Positions 8,750-16,325 of a DNA stretch of 40,320 bases are shown here, in pieces. The stretch spans positions 1-40,320 of the forward strand of contig JAFUGA010000028.1 of the NCBI GenBank assembly GCA_017469625.1, in the 5' to 3' direction. The first letter of the stretch is position 1. Each line of letters starts with the position of its first letter. Position numbers and translations under genes: made by a program. The stretch is from Bacteroidales bacterium. GTDB lineage: Bacteria > Bacteroidota > Bacteroidia > Bacteroidales > P3. A model generated the notes under the pieces. It searched no databases, was not told the origin of the DNA, and worked only from the letters and a program-made list of their open reading frames with translations.

Positions 8750-8752
8750 CTT

Positions 8753-10006
8753 TTATCTTAATTTTAGTGTTATTACTGTAACTACTGCCAATATTATGGA
8801 TATAAGTAAAAATCTCTGAACTATCTTAGGCTCTGGCCACCCTTTCTTTTGAAAATGGTGGTGTATAGGTGTCATAAGAAATATTCTTTTGCCTTCTCCA
8901 TATTTTTTCTTTGTGTATTTGAAATATGAAACTTGCATCATAACAGATACACTTTCTATTAGAAATATTCCACAAAGTATTATAAGCAACCATTCTTTTC
9001 TTATAAGTATAGCAAAGACAGCAATTATTCCTCCTATAGACAAAGAACCTGTATCTCCCATAAAGATTTGTGCTGGATAAGTATTATACCACAAAAATCC
9101 TGCTGTTGCCCCTACAAATGCTGCAATGAAGACAGTTAGTTCGCCTATGTTAGGTATATACATTATGTTTAGGTAATTCGCAAAGATTATATTACCACTT
9201 ACCCAAGCCAAAATAGCAAGCGTGGAACCTATAATGGCAGAAGTTCCTGTTGCTAATCCATCTATACCGTCTGTAAGGTTTGCCCCATTACTAACAGCAG
9301 TTATAATGAATATTACTATAGGTATAAAGATTAACCAAGCATAATCTTGGTAATTTTTACCAACGAATTTTATAAGTTTTGCATAATCTATTTCGTGGTC
9401 TTTAACAAAAGGCATAGTAGTTTTTGTACTGTGAGTAGATTCTTTAGAAAACTGTTGTTTTGCTTTTTCATAAGTAGAAGATACTTGAAGATTGTGCGTT
9501 TGAGAATATTTTACAACGTTTTGTTTTTCTTGAATTCTAATTTCAGGAGAAAAGAACATTATACTTCCTACCAAAATTCCTAAGGTTATTTGACCTATTA
9601 TTTTGGTACGAGGTTTCATTCCTTCTTTATTTTTTTTGAATACCTTTATATAATCATCTCTAAAGCCTAATGCACCTAACCATACTGTAGTTATCAACAT
9701 TATGATTATATAGATATTATCCAATTTTGCAAAAAGAAGTGTAGGTATAAGTATTGCAGCAAGTATAATAAGTCCTCCCATAGTAGGAGTTCCTTCTTTT
9801 TCTTTTTGTCCTTGCAATCCTAAATCTCTAACAAGTTCTCCTACCTGTTTCTTTCTCAAAAAGTTTATCAATCTTCCTCCAAAAACAATAGTTATTAGTA
9901 AAGACAAAATAACAGACATGGCTGCTCTAAAAGAGATGTATTGAAACACACCTGCACCTGGCAAACCAAACTGTTTATCTAAGTATTCAAACAAATAATA
10001 CAACAT
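8753..10006 (-). CDS. mraY: Phospho-N-acetylmuramoyl-pentapeptide transferase MraY
   Basis: MraY moves phospho-MurNAc-pentapeptide from UDP onto undecaprenyl phosphate, giving lipid I in the cytoplasmic membrane. Visible family motifs are [13 protein letters not shown] (near residue 74), the DDxxK-type site [12 protein letters not shown] (near 115), [16 protein letters not shown] (near 243), [13 protein letters not shown] (near 313) and the histidine motif [16 protein letters not shown] (near 378). About ten membrane segments are evident. A hydrophilic insertion of roughly 60 residues (about 155-220) separates two membrane helices; it is known in Bacteroidetes MraY and explains the length of 417 against about 360 in proteobacteria. 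The gene lies 29 nt after murE. Confidence 0.97.
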   Translation of the reverse strand: MLYYLFEYLDKQFGLPGAGVFQYISFRAAMSVILSLLITIVFGGRLINFLRKKQVGELVRDLGLQGQKEKEGTPTMGGLIILAAILIPTLLFAKLDNIYIIIMLITTVWLGALGFRDDYIKVFKKNKEGMKPRTKIIGQITLGILVGSIMFFSPEIRIQEKQNVVKYSQTHNLQVSSTYEKAKQQFSKESTHSTKTTMPFVKDHEIDYAKLIKFVGKNYQDYAWLIFIPIVIFIITAVSNGANLTDGIDGLATGTSAIIGSTLAILAWVSGNIIFANYLNIMYIPNIGELTVFIAAFVGATAGFLWYNTYPAQIFMGDTGSLSIGGIIAVFAILIRKEWLLIILCGIFLIESVSVMMQVSYFKYTKKKYGEGKRIFLMTPIHHHFQKKGWPEPKIVQRFLLISIILAVVTVITLKLR

Positions 10007-10035
10007 AATTATTCTTTAGTTTTTTAAAGTTTTTG

Positions 10036-11493
10036 TTAATATTTCAGTATTTCTTCTCTGTCATCAAAATGATGTTTAACGTGGTTGATTTCTTGATAAT
10101 CTTCATGTCCTTTTCCAGCAACAAGAATTATATCGTCTTTTTTTGCTAATGTGCAAGCCAAATGTATAGCCTCTCTTCTATCTGTTATACAAAAATGTTT
10201 ATGATTTGCTTTATCTTCCTTTAATCCTTTTTTCATATCCTCAAGAATATCTTCTGGTTTTTCTGTACGAGGATTATCTGAAGTTAGAATTAAAGTATTT
10301 GATAATTTTTGTGCTATTGCTGCCATTATAGGACGTTTTGATTTATCTCTATCTCCTCCGCACCCTACAACAGTAAATACTTCATTTTTCTTTAAAAGAT
10401 TTATTTCATTTATAGTATTAAGTACATTTTCTAAAGCATCTGGTGTGTGTGCATAATCTATGATAGCAACTGCTCCACTTTGTAGTCTATAACATTCAAA
10501 ACGACCTCTCGCTGGTTCAAGTGCAGATAATTTTACAAGAACATCTTCTTTTTCCATTCCACTAAGAATAGCACAAGAATATATAGCAAGAAGATTGTAT
10601 GCGTTAAACTTTCCTATAAGTCTTGCAAACATTTCTTTGCCATCTATATCTATATGCAAACCATCAAAAGAATCATCTATAATCTTCGCTCTAAAATCTG
10701 CCTTAGGAGAAGAAAGAGAGTAGGTATATTTTTTAGCCTTAGTGTTTTGCAACATTACTAAACCATGTTTATCATCTATATTAGTAAGAGCAAATGCTTT
10801 TGCAGGCAACATATCAAAGAATTTCTTTTTTGCTTTTATGTAGTTATCAAAAGTTTTGTGGTAATCTAAATGGTCTAAAGTTATGTTAGAAAATATAGCA
10901 CCAAAGAATTTCAATCCTGCTATTCTATTTTGAACAACTGCATGAGAAGAAACTTCCATGAAAGCATAGTCGCAACCTTCCATTACCATTTGATATAGTA
11001 ATAAATTTATAGTAAGAGAATCCGGTGTAGTCCTTTCTGTATGTAAAACCTTATCATTTATTATATTTTCTATAGTAGAAAGCAAACCACAATTATATCC
11101 CATACTCATAAACATTCTGTATAATAGAGTAACAGTTGTAGTTTTGCCATTAGTTCCTGTTATACCTATGAGTTTTATTTTTTTACTTGGATTATCGTAA
11201 TAGTTGCAAGCAATTATACCAAGTGCAAGAGAAGAATCCTTTACTTTTACATAAACAATATTTTCATTTATTTCTTTTGGTAAATCTTCTAAAACTATAA
11301 CTTTTGCACCATTAGTTATAGCTTTATCTATGAACAAATGACCATCTGTTTCTGTTCCTTTTTCTGCAACAAAAACGTAATCATCTTTAACTTTCCTTGA
11401 ATCAAAAGCAATGCCTTTGATTTCTAAAGATTGTTGGTCATTTAGTATTTTTTCTATCTTTATATTATGTAATATGTCTTGTAAAGTCTTCAT
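10036..11493 (-). CDS. murE: UDP-MurNAc-tripeptide synthetase MurE, meso-DAP type
   Basis: MurE adds the third stem residue to UDP-MurNAc-L-Ala-D-Glu in the cytoplasm. The P-loop GITGTNGKTTTVTLLYRM lies near residue 110, the Mur central motifs SNITLDHLDYHKT near 205 with the carbamylation-site region YIKAKKKFF, and the C-terminal CGGDRDKSKRP near 375. DNPR (in TSDNPRTEKPEDI, near 405) is the determinant known to select meso-diaminopimelate over lysine. All three domains are complete, in sharp contrast with the neighbouring murD remnant. The frame extends to a TTG at 11496, but ATG at 11491-11493 is preferred; it overlaps the ftsI stop as TGATG. Confidence 0.96.
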   Translation of the reverse strand: MKTLQDILHNIKIEKILNDQQSLEIKGIAFDSRKVKDDYVFVAEKGTETDGHLFIDKAITNGAKVIVLEDLPKEINENIVYVKVKDSSLALGIIACNYYDNPSKKIKLIGITGTNGKTTTVTLLYRMFMSMGYNCGLLSTIENIINDKVLHTERTTPDSLTINLLLYQMVMEGCDYAFMEVSSHAVVQNRIAGLKFFGAIFSNITLDHLDYHKTFDNYIKAKKKFFDMLPAKAFALTNIDDKHGLVMLQNTKAKKYTYSLSSPKADFRAKIIDDSFDGLHIDIDGKEMFARLIGKFNAYNLLAIYSCAILSGMEKEDVLVKLSALEPARGRFECYRLQSGAVAIIDYAHTPDALENVLNTINEINLLKKNEVFTVVGCGGDRDKSKRPIMAAIAQKLSNTLILTSDNPRTEKPEDILEDMKKGLKEDKANHKHFCITDRREAIHLACTLAKKDDIILVAGKGHEDYQEINHVKHHFDDREEILKY

Positions 11494-13880
11494 CAACGTT
11501 TTGAATTCTTCTTTTGTGGTTCTGTTTTCTTATTGTTTGATTCTGATTTTTTATCTTTTGGTTTTATTTCTTCTTTTGACTTGTTTTCTTGTTTAGTTTC
11601 TTTGTTTTGTTCAACTGTTTTTTGTTCTGAGTCTTTTTTAACTTGGGACTCTTCCATTTTTTTCTTTTTCTCTCTTTCTGAAGATGTTGTTATATAAACA
11701 GTCTGTCCTTTTGCTATTGCTTTACCCTTTGGTATGCTTTGTTCTACTACTCTTCCATAACCATTGAAATTAACTTTAAGTCCCAAAGATTCCAACATAT
11801 ACACCGCATCTCTTAAAGTTAAACCTCTAACTTCTGGCATTATTCCATTTTCTATTTTTTCCGTTTTGCCGTGGAAAATGCTATCGTCCATAAAAGTTCT
11901 TATCCACGTATCACTGAAACGAGGTAAAATAAAACCTAAATTTCTACATAAAGAGTAGTATTGTCCTGAATGACCATAAGAAAGAAGAGGTTGTATTTCT
12001 TTTCTTTTTTCATCTTTGATATTATAAGAAGCCAATCCACTACCAACAACTCTATCGCTCAGTTCTCTAAATACAGGAGCGGCCAAATCTCCTCCGTGTG
12101 TTAAAGCCTTGTGAGGTTTTGATATGACTACAATACAAGAATACTTAGGTTCGTCTGCTGGAAAATAACCAACAAAAGAGGCTCTGTGTCTTAAAACTTT
12201 TGTAGCGTCTTCATAACCTATTTCTGCCGTACCACTCTTTCCTGCTATACCGTATGCAGTTCCTCTTAATCGTCTTCCTGTTCCATAAAGTACCACTCTC
12301 TTTAATATATCTTGTATCTTAGCAAGAGTAGATGGTTGACACATTTGTTCTTTAAGAACTACAGGAGAGAAAGAACGGATAGTCTGCCCATTTTGTAGTA
12401 CTTCTGAAACAAACATAGGTTTCATAACCTTTCCTCCATTTGCAATACCATTATAAAAAGTAAGCATCTGTAAAGGAGTCATAGCCGTAACATACCCGAA
12501 AGACAATCTAAGAATATCGTCCAAATTGGTCGTCTTTGCTATATAAGGGACAGGTTCGTGCAAAGCCAAATCATAATCCAATTTTTCGTAAGTAAAATAT
12601 TTGTGTAAATCGTCTATAAATCTTGCTCTTGAAGTATTATCTTTTCCATATAGATTATAGACTAAGGAACTTATTCCCACATTAGAAGAAAGTTCTAAGG
12701 CTCTTGTAAATGATACGTTTCCATGGTCTACTTTACCAACATCTCTTATATCTTTTATGGTATTAGGATAATGTTTTCTACCCGTAGGAACTAATTCACT
12801 TGTATCTACCAAACCTTTATCCAAAAGCATCATTGCAGTAACCATCTTAAACGTTGAACCTGGTTCAAAACGAGACATTGCTCCAATATTATCAGATTCA
12901 TAATATGAACCGTTTTTTTGTTTAGTGAAGTTTGCAAGAGCTTTAACATAACCTGTCTGTGTTTCCATTAGTATAACAGTTCCACTTTCGGCTTCATTAC
13001 TGTCAAGGCATTTAAGTAAAGCCATTTCTGCCAATTCTTGCAAAGAAACATCTAATGTTGTAACTATATCGTATCCGTCTGAAACTTTTATTTCTTGATT
13101 AACATCTATAGGAACCCATTGATTAGGATTTATTCTTCTTTCCCATCTTTCTCCGTGAACACCTGAAAGATACCTACTATAATAACCATCTATTCCATTA
13201 TAACATGTATCACAACCTGTAGAACCTTTTGCATTTATTCCTATAGTTCTACGTGCCATATCTCCATAAGGGTAAATCCTTTTGTACTTTTTTTCAACAT
13301 TAACAGCTGGTGCAAGGTAATATTTAGTTTCTTTATTCTTTCTATTCTTTGATGCTCTACCTACAATAGGCCATCTTTTCATTTGTTCCAACTGTTCATC
13401 AGAAACATCTTTCTGAACTAAAACGTACCTATTTTGTTTCTTTCTCTGTTTATTGAAATAATGAAGTAAAGAATCTTGTGTTCTATTTGTATTAGGAAAC
13501 ATCTGAGATAATTTACTGCAAAGTTTTTTAATATCTCTCTTATAAATAGAATCAGGTACTATCCAATCTATAGTATCTTTTTTTCCTACCTTTGTTTTAG
13601 TTTTACCTTTTCCTAAATCTATATAAACATCAGAATAACTTTCATTAGTTGCCAAGAGTAATTTCTCACCTGTATCTGAGTCTATAGCATAAATATTTCC
13701 TCGTTTTGCATTTACAGGTCTTTTTTTTATGGTCCAATCTTTACTTCTTTGGTCCCAAAAATCTTTCTTTACTGTTTCCAAATAAATAACCTTACCTATA
13801 ACTATAAAGAAAGGTATCAACAGTAACAAGAAAATTACTGAAGTAGAAAATGTAATATATTTGCCATCACTTACTTTCAT
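11493..13880 (-). CDS. ftsI: Septal transpeptidase FtsI (class B penicillin-binding protein) with PASTA domain
   Basis: This protein cross-links septal peptidoglycan in the periplasm as the partner of FtsW. A short cytoplasmic N-terminus and one membrane helix (about residues 12-32) are followed by the dimerisation/pedestal domain and the transpeptidase domain. The catalytic motifs are S342-TF-K345, S398-S-N400 and K548-S-G550. A single PASTA domain follows (about 685-745: IMPEVRGLTLRDAVYMLESL). The last 50 residues are an unusual Lys/Glu/Gln-only tail. Length is 795. The start overlaps the ftsL stop by one base (TAATG), and the stop overlaps murE. Confidence 0.95.
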   Translation of the reverse strand: MKVSDGKYITFSTSVIFLLLLIPFFIVIGKVIYLETVKKDFWDQRSKDWTIKKRPVNAKRGNIYAIDSDTGEKLLLATNESYSDVYIDLGKGKTKTKVGKKDTIDWIVPDSIYKRDIKKLCSKLSQMFPNTNRTQDSLLHYFNKQRKKQNRYVLVQKDVSDEQLEQMKRWPIVGRASKNRKNKETKYYLAPAVNVEKKYKRIYPYGDMARRTIGINAKGSTGCDTCYNGIDGYYSRYLSGVHGERWERRINPNQWVPIDVNQEIKVSDGYDIVTTLDVSLQELAEMALLKCLDSNEAESGTVILMETQTGYVKALANFTKQKNGSYYESDNIGAMSRFEPGSTFKMVTAMMLLDKGLVDTSELVPTGRKHYPNTIKDIRDVGKVDHGNVSFTRALELSSNVGISSLVYNLYGKDNTSRARFIDDLHKYFTYEKLDYDLALHEPVPYIAKTTNLDDILRLSFGYVTAMTPLQMLTFYNGIANGGKVMKPMFVSEVLQNGQTIRSFSPVVLKEQMCQPSTLAKIQDILKRVVLYGTGRRLRGTAYGIAGKSGTAEIGYEDATKVLRHRASFVGYFPADEPKYSCIVVISKPHKALTHGGDLAAPVFRELSDRVVGSGLASYNIKDEKRKEIQPLLSYGHSGQYYSLCRNLGFILPRFSDTWIRTFMDDSIFHGKTEKIENGIMPEVRGLTLRDAVYMLESLGLKVNFNGYGRVVEQSIPKGKAIAKGQTVYITTSSEREKKKKMEESQVKKDSEQKTVEQNKETKQENKSKEEIKPKDKKSESNNKKTEPQKKNSKR

Positions 13881-14209
13881 TATTTCTCCTGTTCTGTTTT
13901 GTCATCATAAACTATAATATCTTTTATAGGTTCTGTAGATATAGCAATTCCTGTAGATTCCAAACGAGAATTTATATAAGTCATTTGAGTAGTAGTTTGA
14001 TAGGTTGTTTTCACTTTTAGACTTCTTTTTTGTAATTCATTTATCTCTTTAGATAATTTGTTTATCTCTCTTACCTCTCCCTCAATATTATATCTTAGTG
14101 TTATAAGAAGAACTAACAATAAAACAACAAAAAAAATAAAACCTATATATTTACCAAACCATTTTTGGATAATATTGCCACCCATCAATCTTTTCACAAG
14201 ATTAGACAT
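13880..14209 (-). CDS. ftsL: FtsL-like cell division protein
   Basis: This is a small bitopic protein of 109 residues: a basic cytoplasmic N-terminus of about 22 residues, one membrane helix (YIGFIFFVVLLLVLLITL, about 21-38), then a periplasmic heptad-like segment (VREINKLSKEINELQKRSLK) that suggests a coiled coil. FtsL pairs with FtsB/DivIC and FtsQ to activate FtsWI. Sequence similarity within this family is low, so the call rests on size, topology and place between rsmH (8-nt overlap) and ftsI. An AGGAGG sequence about 5 nt upstream of the ATG supports the start. Confidence 0.88.
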   Translation of the reverse strand: MSNLVKRLMGGNIIQKWFGKYIGFIFFVVLLLVLLITLRYNIEGEVREINKLSKEINELQKRSLKVKTTYQTTTQMTYINSRLESTGIAISTEPIKDIIVYDDKTEQEK

Positions 14210-15125
14210 TATCTCCTCCTTTCTTTTCTGCTATTCTTAATTTTGCACTCCTCGCCCTTGAATTTAGTTGTATTTCTTGCTCAGTTGCAACCAAAGGTTT
14301 TTTAGTTATTACTTTGTAAGGAGAAAGAATATTTCCATAAAAATCTTTTTTCACCTCTCCTTCCAAATTACCATTACGCATAATATTCTTTACTCTTCTG
14401 TCTTCCAAAGAATGGTAGGAGATAATTACTAATCTGCCACCTTCTTTTAATAGGTCTGCACATTGAGATAACATACTTTCCAAACTTTTTATCTCATTGT
14501 TTACCTCTATTCTTAAGGCCTGAAAAACCTTTGCGTAATATTTGTTTTCTTTTCCTTTGATAGCCAAAGGTGCAATTGTTTCAACCAAATCTGTTGTAGT
14601 AAAAATAGACCTTTCCTCTCTTATCCTAACTATTCTATCTGCAAGCAAACCACAGTTTGATATATCTGCATATTCTTTGAAAATAGTCTTTAATTCCTGT
14701 TTATCATAGTTATTCACTATATCTGCCGCAGTTACACCACTTTGCCTATTCATTCTTAAATCCAAAGGTGCAGACTTATTGGTAGAAAAACCTCGTTCTG
14801 TAGTGTCTATTTGATGAGAAGAAATACCCAAATCTGCCAATATACCATCTACTTTCATTTTTCTGTACATACGTAACTGTTTGGTAATATTAGCATAATC
14901 ATCACTGATAAGACAAAAACGTTCATCTTCTATGGTGTTTCTTTTTGCATCTTCGTCCTTATCAAAAGCAAATAATTCTCCCTCAGAAGACAATCTTTTT
15001 AGTATTTCTTTAGAATGACCACCTCCACCGAATGTAAGGTCAACATACACTCCTGAAGGACTGATATTCAACCCTTCCATACACTCATTAAGCATTACAG
15101 GTATGTGATATGTTTCTTCTTGCAT
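14202..15125 (-). CDS. rsmH: 16S rRNA (cytosine-1402-N4)-methyltransferase RsmH
   Basis: RsmH (MraW) methylates N4 of C1402 in the decoding centre of 16S rRNA using S-adenosylmethionine. The opening HIPVMLNECMEGL is the usual start of the family. The SAM-binding loop VDLTFGGGGHSKEIL lies near residue 28, and GILADLGISSHQIDTTERGF near 100 is the family signature. RALRIEVNNEIKSLE and ISYHSLEDRRVK near 205-245 are also diagnostic. Length 307 is normal. It starts 19 nt after mraZ and overlaps ftsL by 8 nt, the conserved head of the dcw cluster. Confidence 0.97.
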   Translation of the reverse strand: MQEETYHIPVMLNECMEGLNISPSGVYVDLTFGGGGHSKEILKRLSSEGELFAFDKDEDAKRNTIEDERFCLISDDYANITKQLRMYRKMKVDGILADLGISSHQIDTTERGFSTNKSAPLDLRMNRQSGVTAADIVNNYDKQELKTIFKEYADISNCGLLADRIVRIREERSIFTTTDLVETIAPLAIKGKENKYYAKVFQALRIEVNNEIKSLESMLSQCADLLKEGGRLVIISYHSLEDRRVKNIMRNGNLEGEVKKDFYGNILSPYKVITKKPLVATEQEIQLNSRARSAKLRIAEKKGGDNV

Positions 15126-15144
15126 TCCTTATTTTACAACAACA

Positions 15145-15597
15145 TTATTCTTTAGTATTACCTAAAAGATTTTTGGCAACGGCTTCATAATCAAAAGCAT
15201 CATTGTCAATATTCTTATATGTTGTAGCGTCCCAGATTTCAATAAAATCCCCAGAACCTACGACAACTATTTCTTTATCTATATTTGCATCTTGTCGTAA
15301 GGAACCAGGTATGTTCAATCTATCTACAGAATCAAGTTCTATCATATTTCCCTCTATATATCTCCTGTAGAGTCTTTTAGCATCTGGGTCATAAGGATTT
15401 AACTTCTCTTGTAACTTTTTTACTTCCTCTTGAAAAGACGCATAAGTAAATAACTCAAGATATGTATTGTATATGGAGCGTCTTATGAAAAAACGATTGT
15501 CTGACGAAAGGTCAAGCTGCTTTATGAAAGCAACGGGCAACTTGAATCTTCCGTTAGCATCTGTTTTACAATATTCTACTCCTACTATCAATGACAT
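15145..15597 (-). CDS. mraZ: MraZ, transcriptional regulator at the head of the dcw cluster
   Basis: MraZ is a ring-forming DNA-binding protein with two AbrB-like (SpoVT) swapped-hairpin halves, known in other bacteria to regulate the dcw operon it heads. The first half reads CKTDANGRFKLPVAFIKQL (about residues 10-28) and the second IELDSVDRLNIPGSL (about 80-95), each with the D-x-x-G/R-R-hydrophobic-P pattern. At 150 residues the length is normal. It is the first gene of the minus-strand cluster. A promoter-like element lies about 40 nt upstream; only one possible TGGGA box is seen there, so autoregulation as in E. coli cannot be shown from the sequence. Confidence 0.93.
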   Translation of the reverse strand: MSLIVGVEYCKTDANGRFKLPVAFIKQLDLSSDNRFFIRRSIYNTYLELFTYASFQEEVKKLQEKLNPYDPDAKRLYRRYIEGNMIELDSVDRLNIPGSLRQDANIDKEIVVVGSGDFIEIWDATTYKNIDNDAFDYEAVAKNLLGNTKE

Positions 15598-15633
15598 AAT
15601 TCTTTTGTTTTTTTTACTTCTGTAAAATTGTTA

Positions 15634-15666
15634 CAAAATTAGAAAAAAAAATCCAAATAAATACAA
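15634..15666 (-). promoter_or_regulatory. Candidate promoter of the dcw cluster
   Basis: On the minus strand TAATTTTG (15634-15641) fits the Bacteroidetes -7 box, with a TTG 22 nt upstream (15664-15666). It would give a 5' leader of about 30 nt before mraZ. The match of the -33 part is weak. Confidence 0.45.
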
Positions 15667-15860
15667 TTTTTTACTTTTTTTCCCAAATAATACCATTTTT
15701 ACGTAGAAAAAATACAAAAAGTTACAGTTTTAGAAATTTATTTTCTACTGTTTTCTAATCAGTTATAAAACTAATCTTTTCAAAAATAACTTCTATAAAA
15801 AGTTTTCAACAGTCCAATTTTTTCCATTCAATCTTTGAATAAATGATAAACCACTTTCCA

Positions 15861-15893
15861 AAAACAAAAAAGACTGTTGTTTGAACAGTCTTT
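15861..15893 (-). terminator. Rho-independent terminator of the helicase operon
   Basis: A perfect 10-bp stem (15869-15878 with 15884-15893) and a 5-nt loop are followed on the minus strand by a U-rich run. It lies about 200 nt past the small membrane-protein gene. Confidence 0.75.
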
Positions 15894-16094
15894 CATAAAA
15901 TATATATTATAATGTATACAAAAAAGTAAAAACTTTTATAATCTGTGAGAACGGAAAAATTAAATAGATTGGTTACAAGAAGTTGTATTGTAGAAAGACG
16001 AGATAATTGGAATGGATTAGAAAGAAAAACAAAATAGAGTTGATATATAAATACACCAACGAAAGAATGTAAAAATAGATAAAAGAATAAAACA

Positions 16095-16304
16095 TTATCT
16101 ATTTGAAAGAAGTATTATTATCCATAATCCCATACCTATAATGGTCAATATACTCCAAAATTTCACCCAAAAATGTATTTTTTCTAAGGCGTTTAGAATT
16201 TTTTGTTCGTTTGTTAAATTCTCATTTTGCTTAGAAGTGTTATATTCATACTCCTTCTGTACTAATTCTTCAAAACTCTTATCATCAATATCTTTCAGTT
16301 GCAT
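16095..16304 (-). CDS. Small membrane protein, function unknown
   Basis: This 69-residue frame starts with ATG 21 nt after the helicase stop and on the same strand, so it is probably co-transcribed. The first 45 residues are hydrophilic and Glu/Lys/Asn-rich (coiled-coil-like EELVQKEYEYNTSKQNENL). The last 25 are one hydrophobic helix (FWSILTIIGMGLWIIILL) ending in a short SNR tail, suggesting a tail-anchored protein with its N-terminus in the cytoplasm. I do not recognise a family. The clear split of charge and hydrophobicity argues for a real gene. Confidence 0.6.
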   Translation of the reverse strand: MQLKDIDDKSFEELVQKEYEYNTSKQNENLTNEQKILNALEKIHFWVKFWSILTIIGMGLWIIILLSNR

Positions 16305-16325
16305 ATCTTTTTTATTTTATTTGTT

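Larger units (their letters stand above)
15598..16094. other. Gene-free spacer between mraZ and the helicase operon
   Basis: These 497 nt hold the candidate mraZ promoter on the right-to-left strand and the terminator of the helicase operon at 15861-15893. The part between 15894 and 16094 is AT-rich and shows no convincing gene or repeat. Confidence 0.6.
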
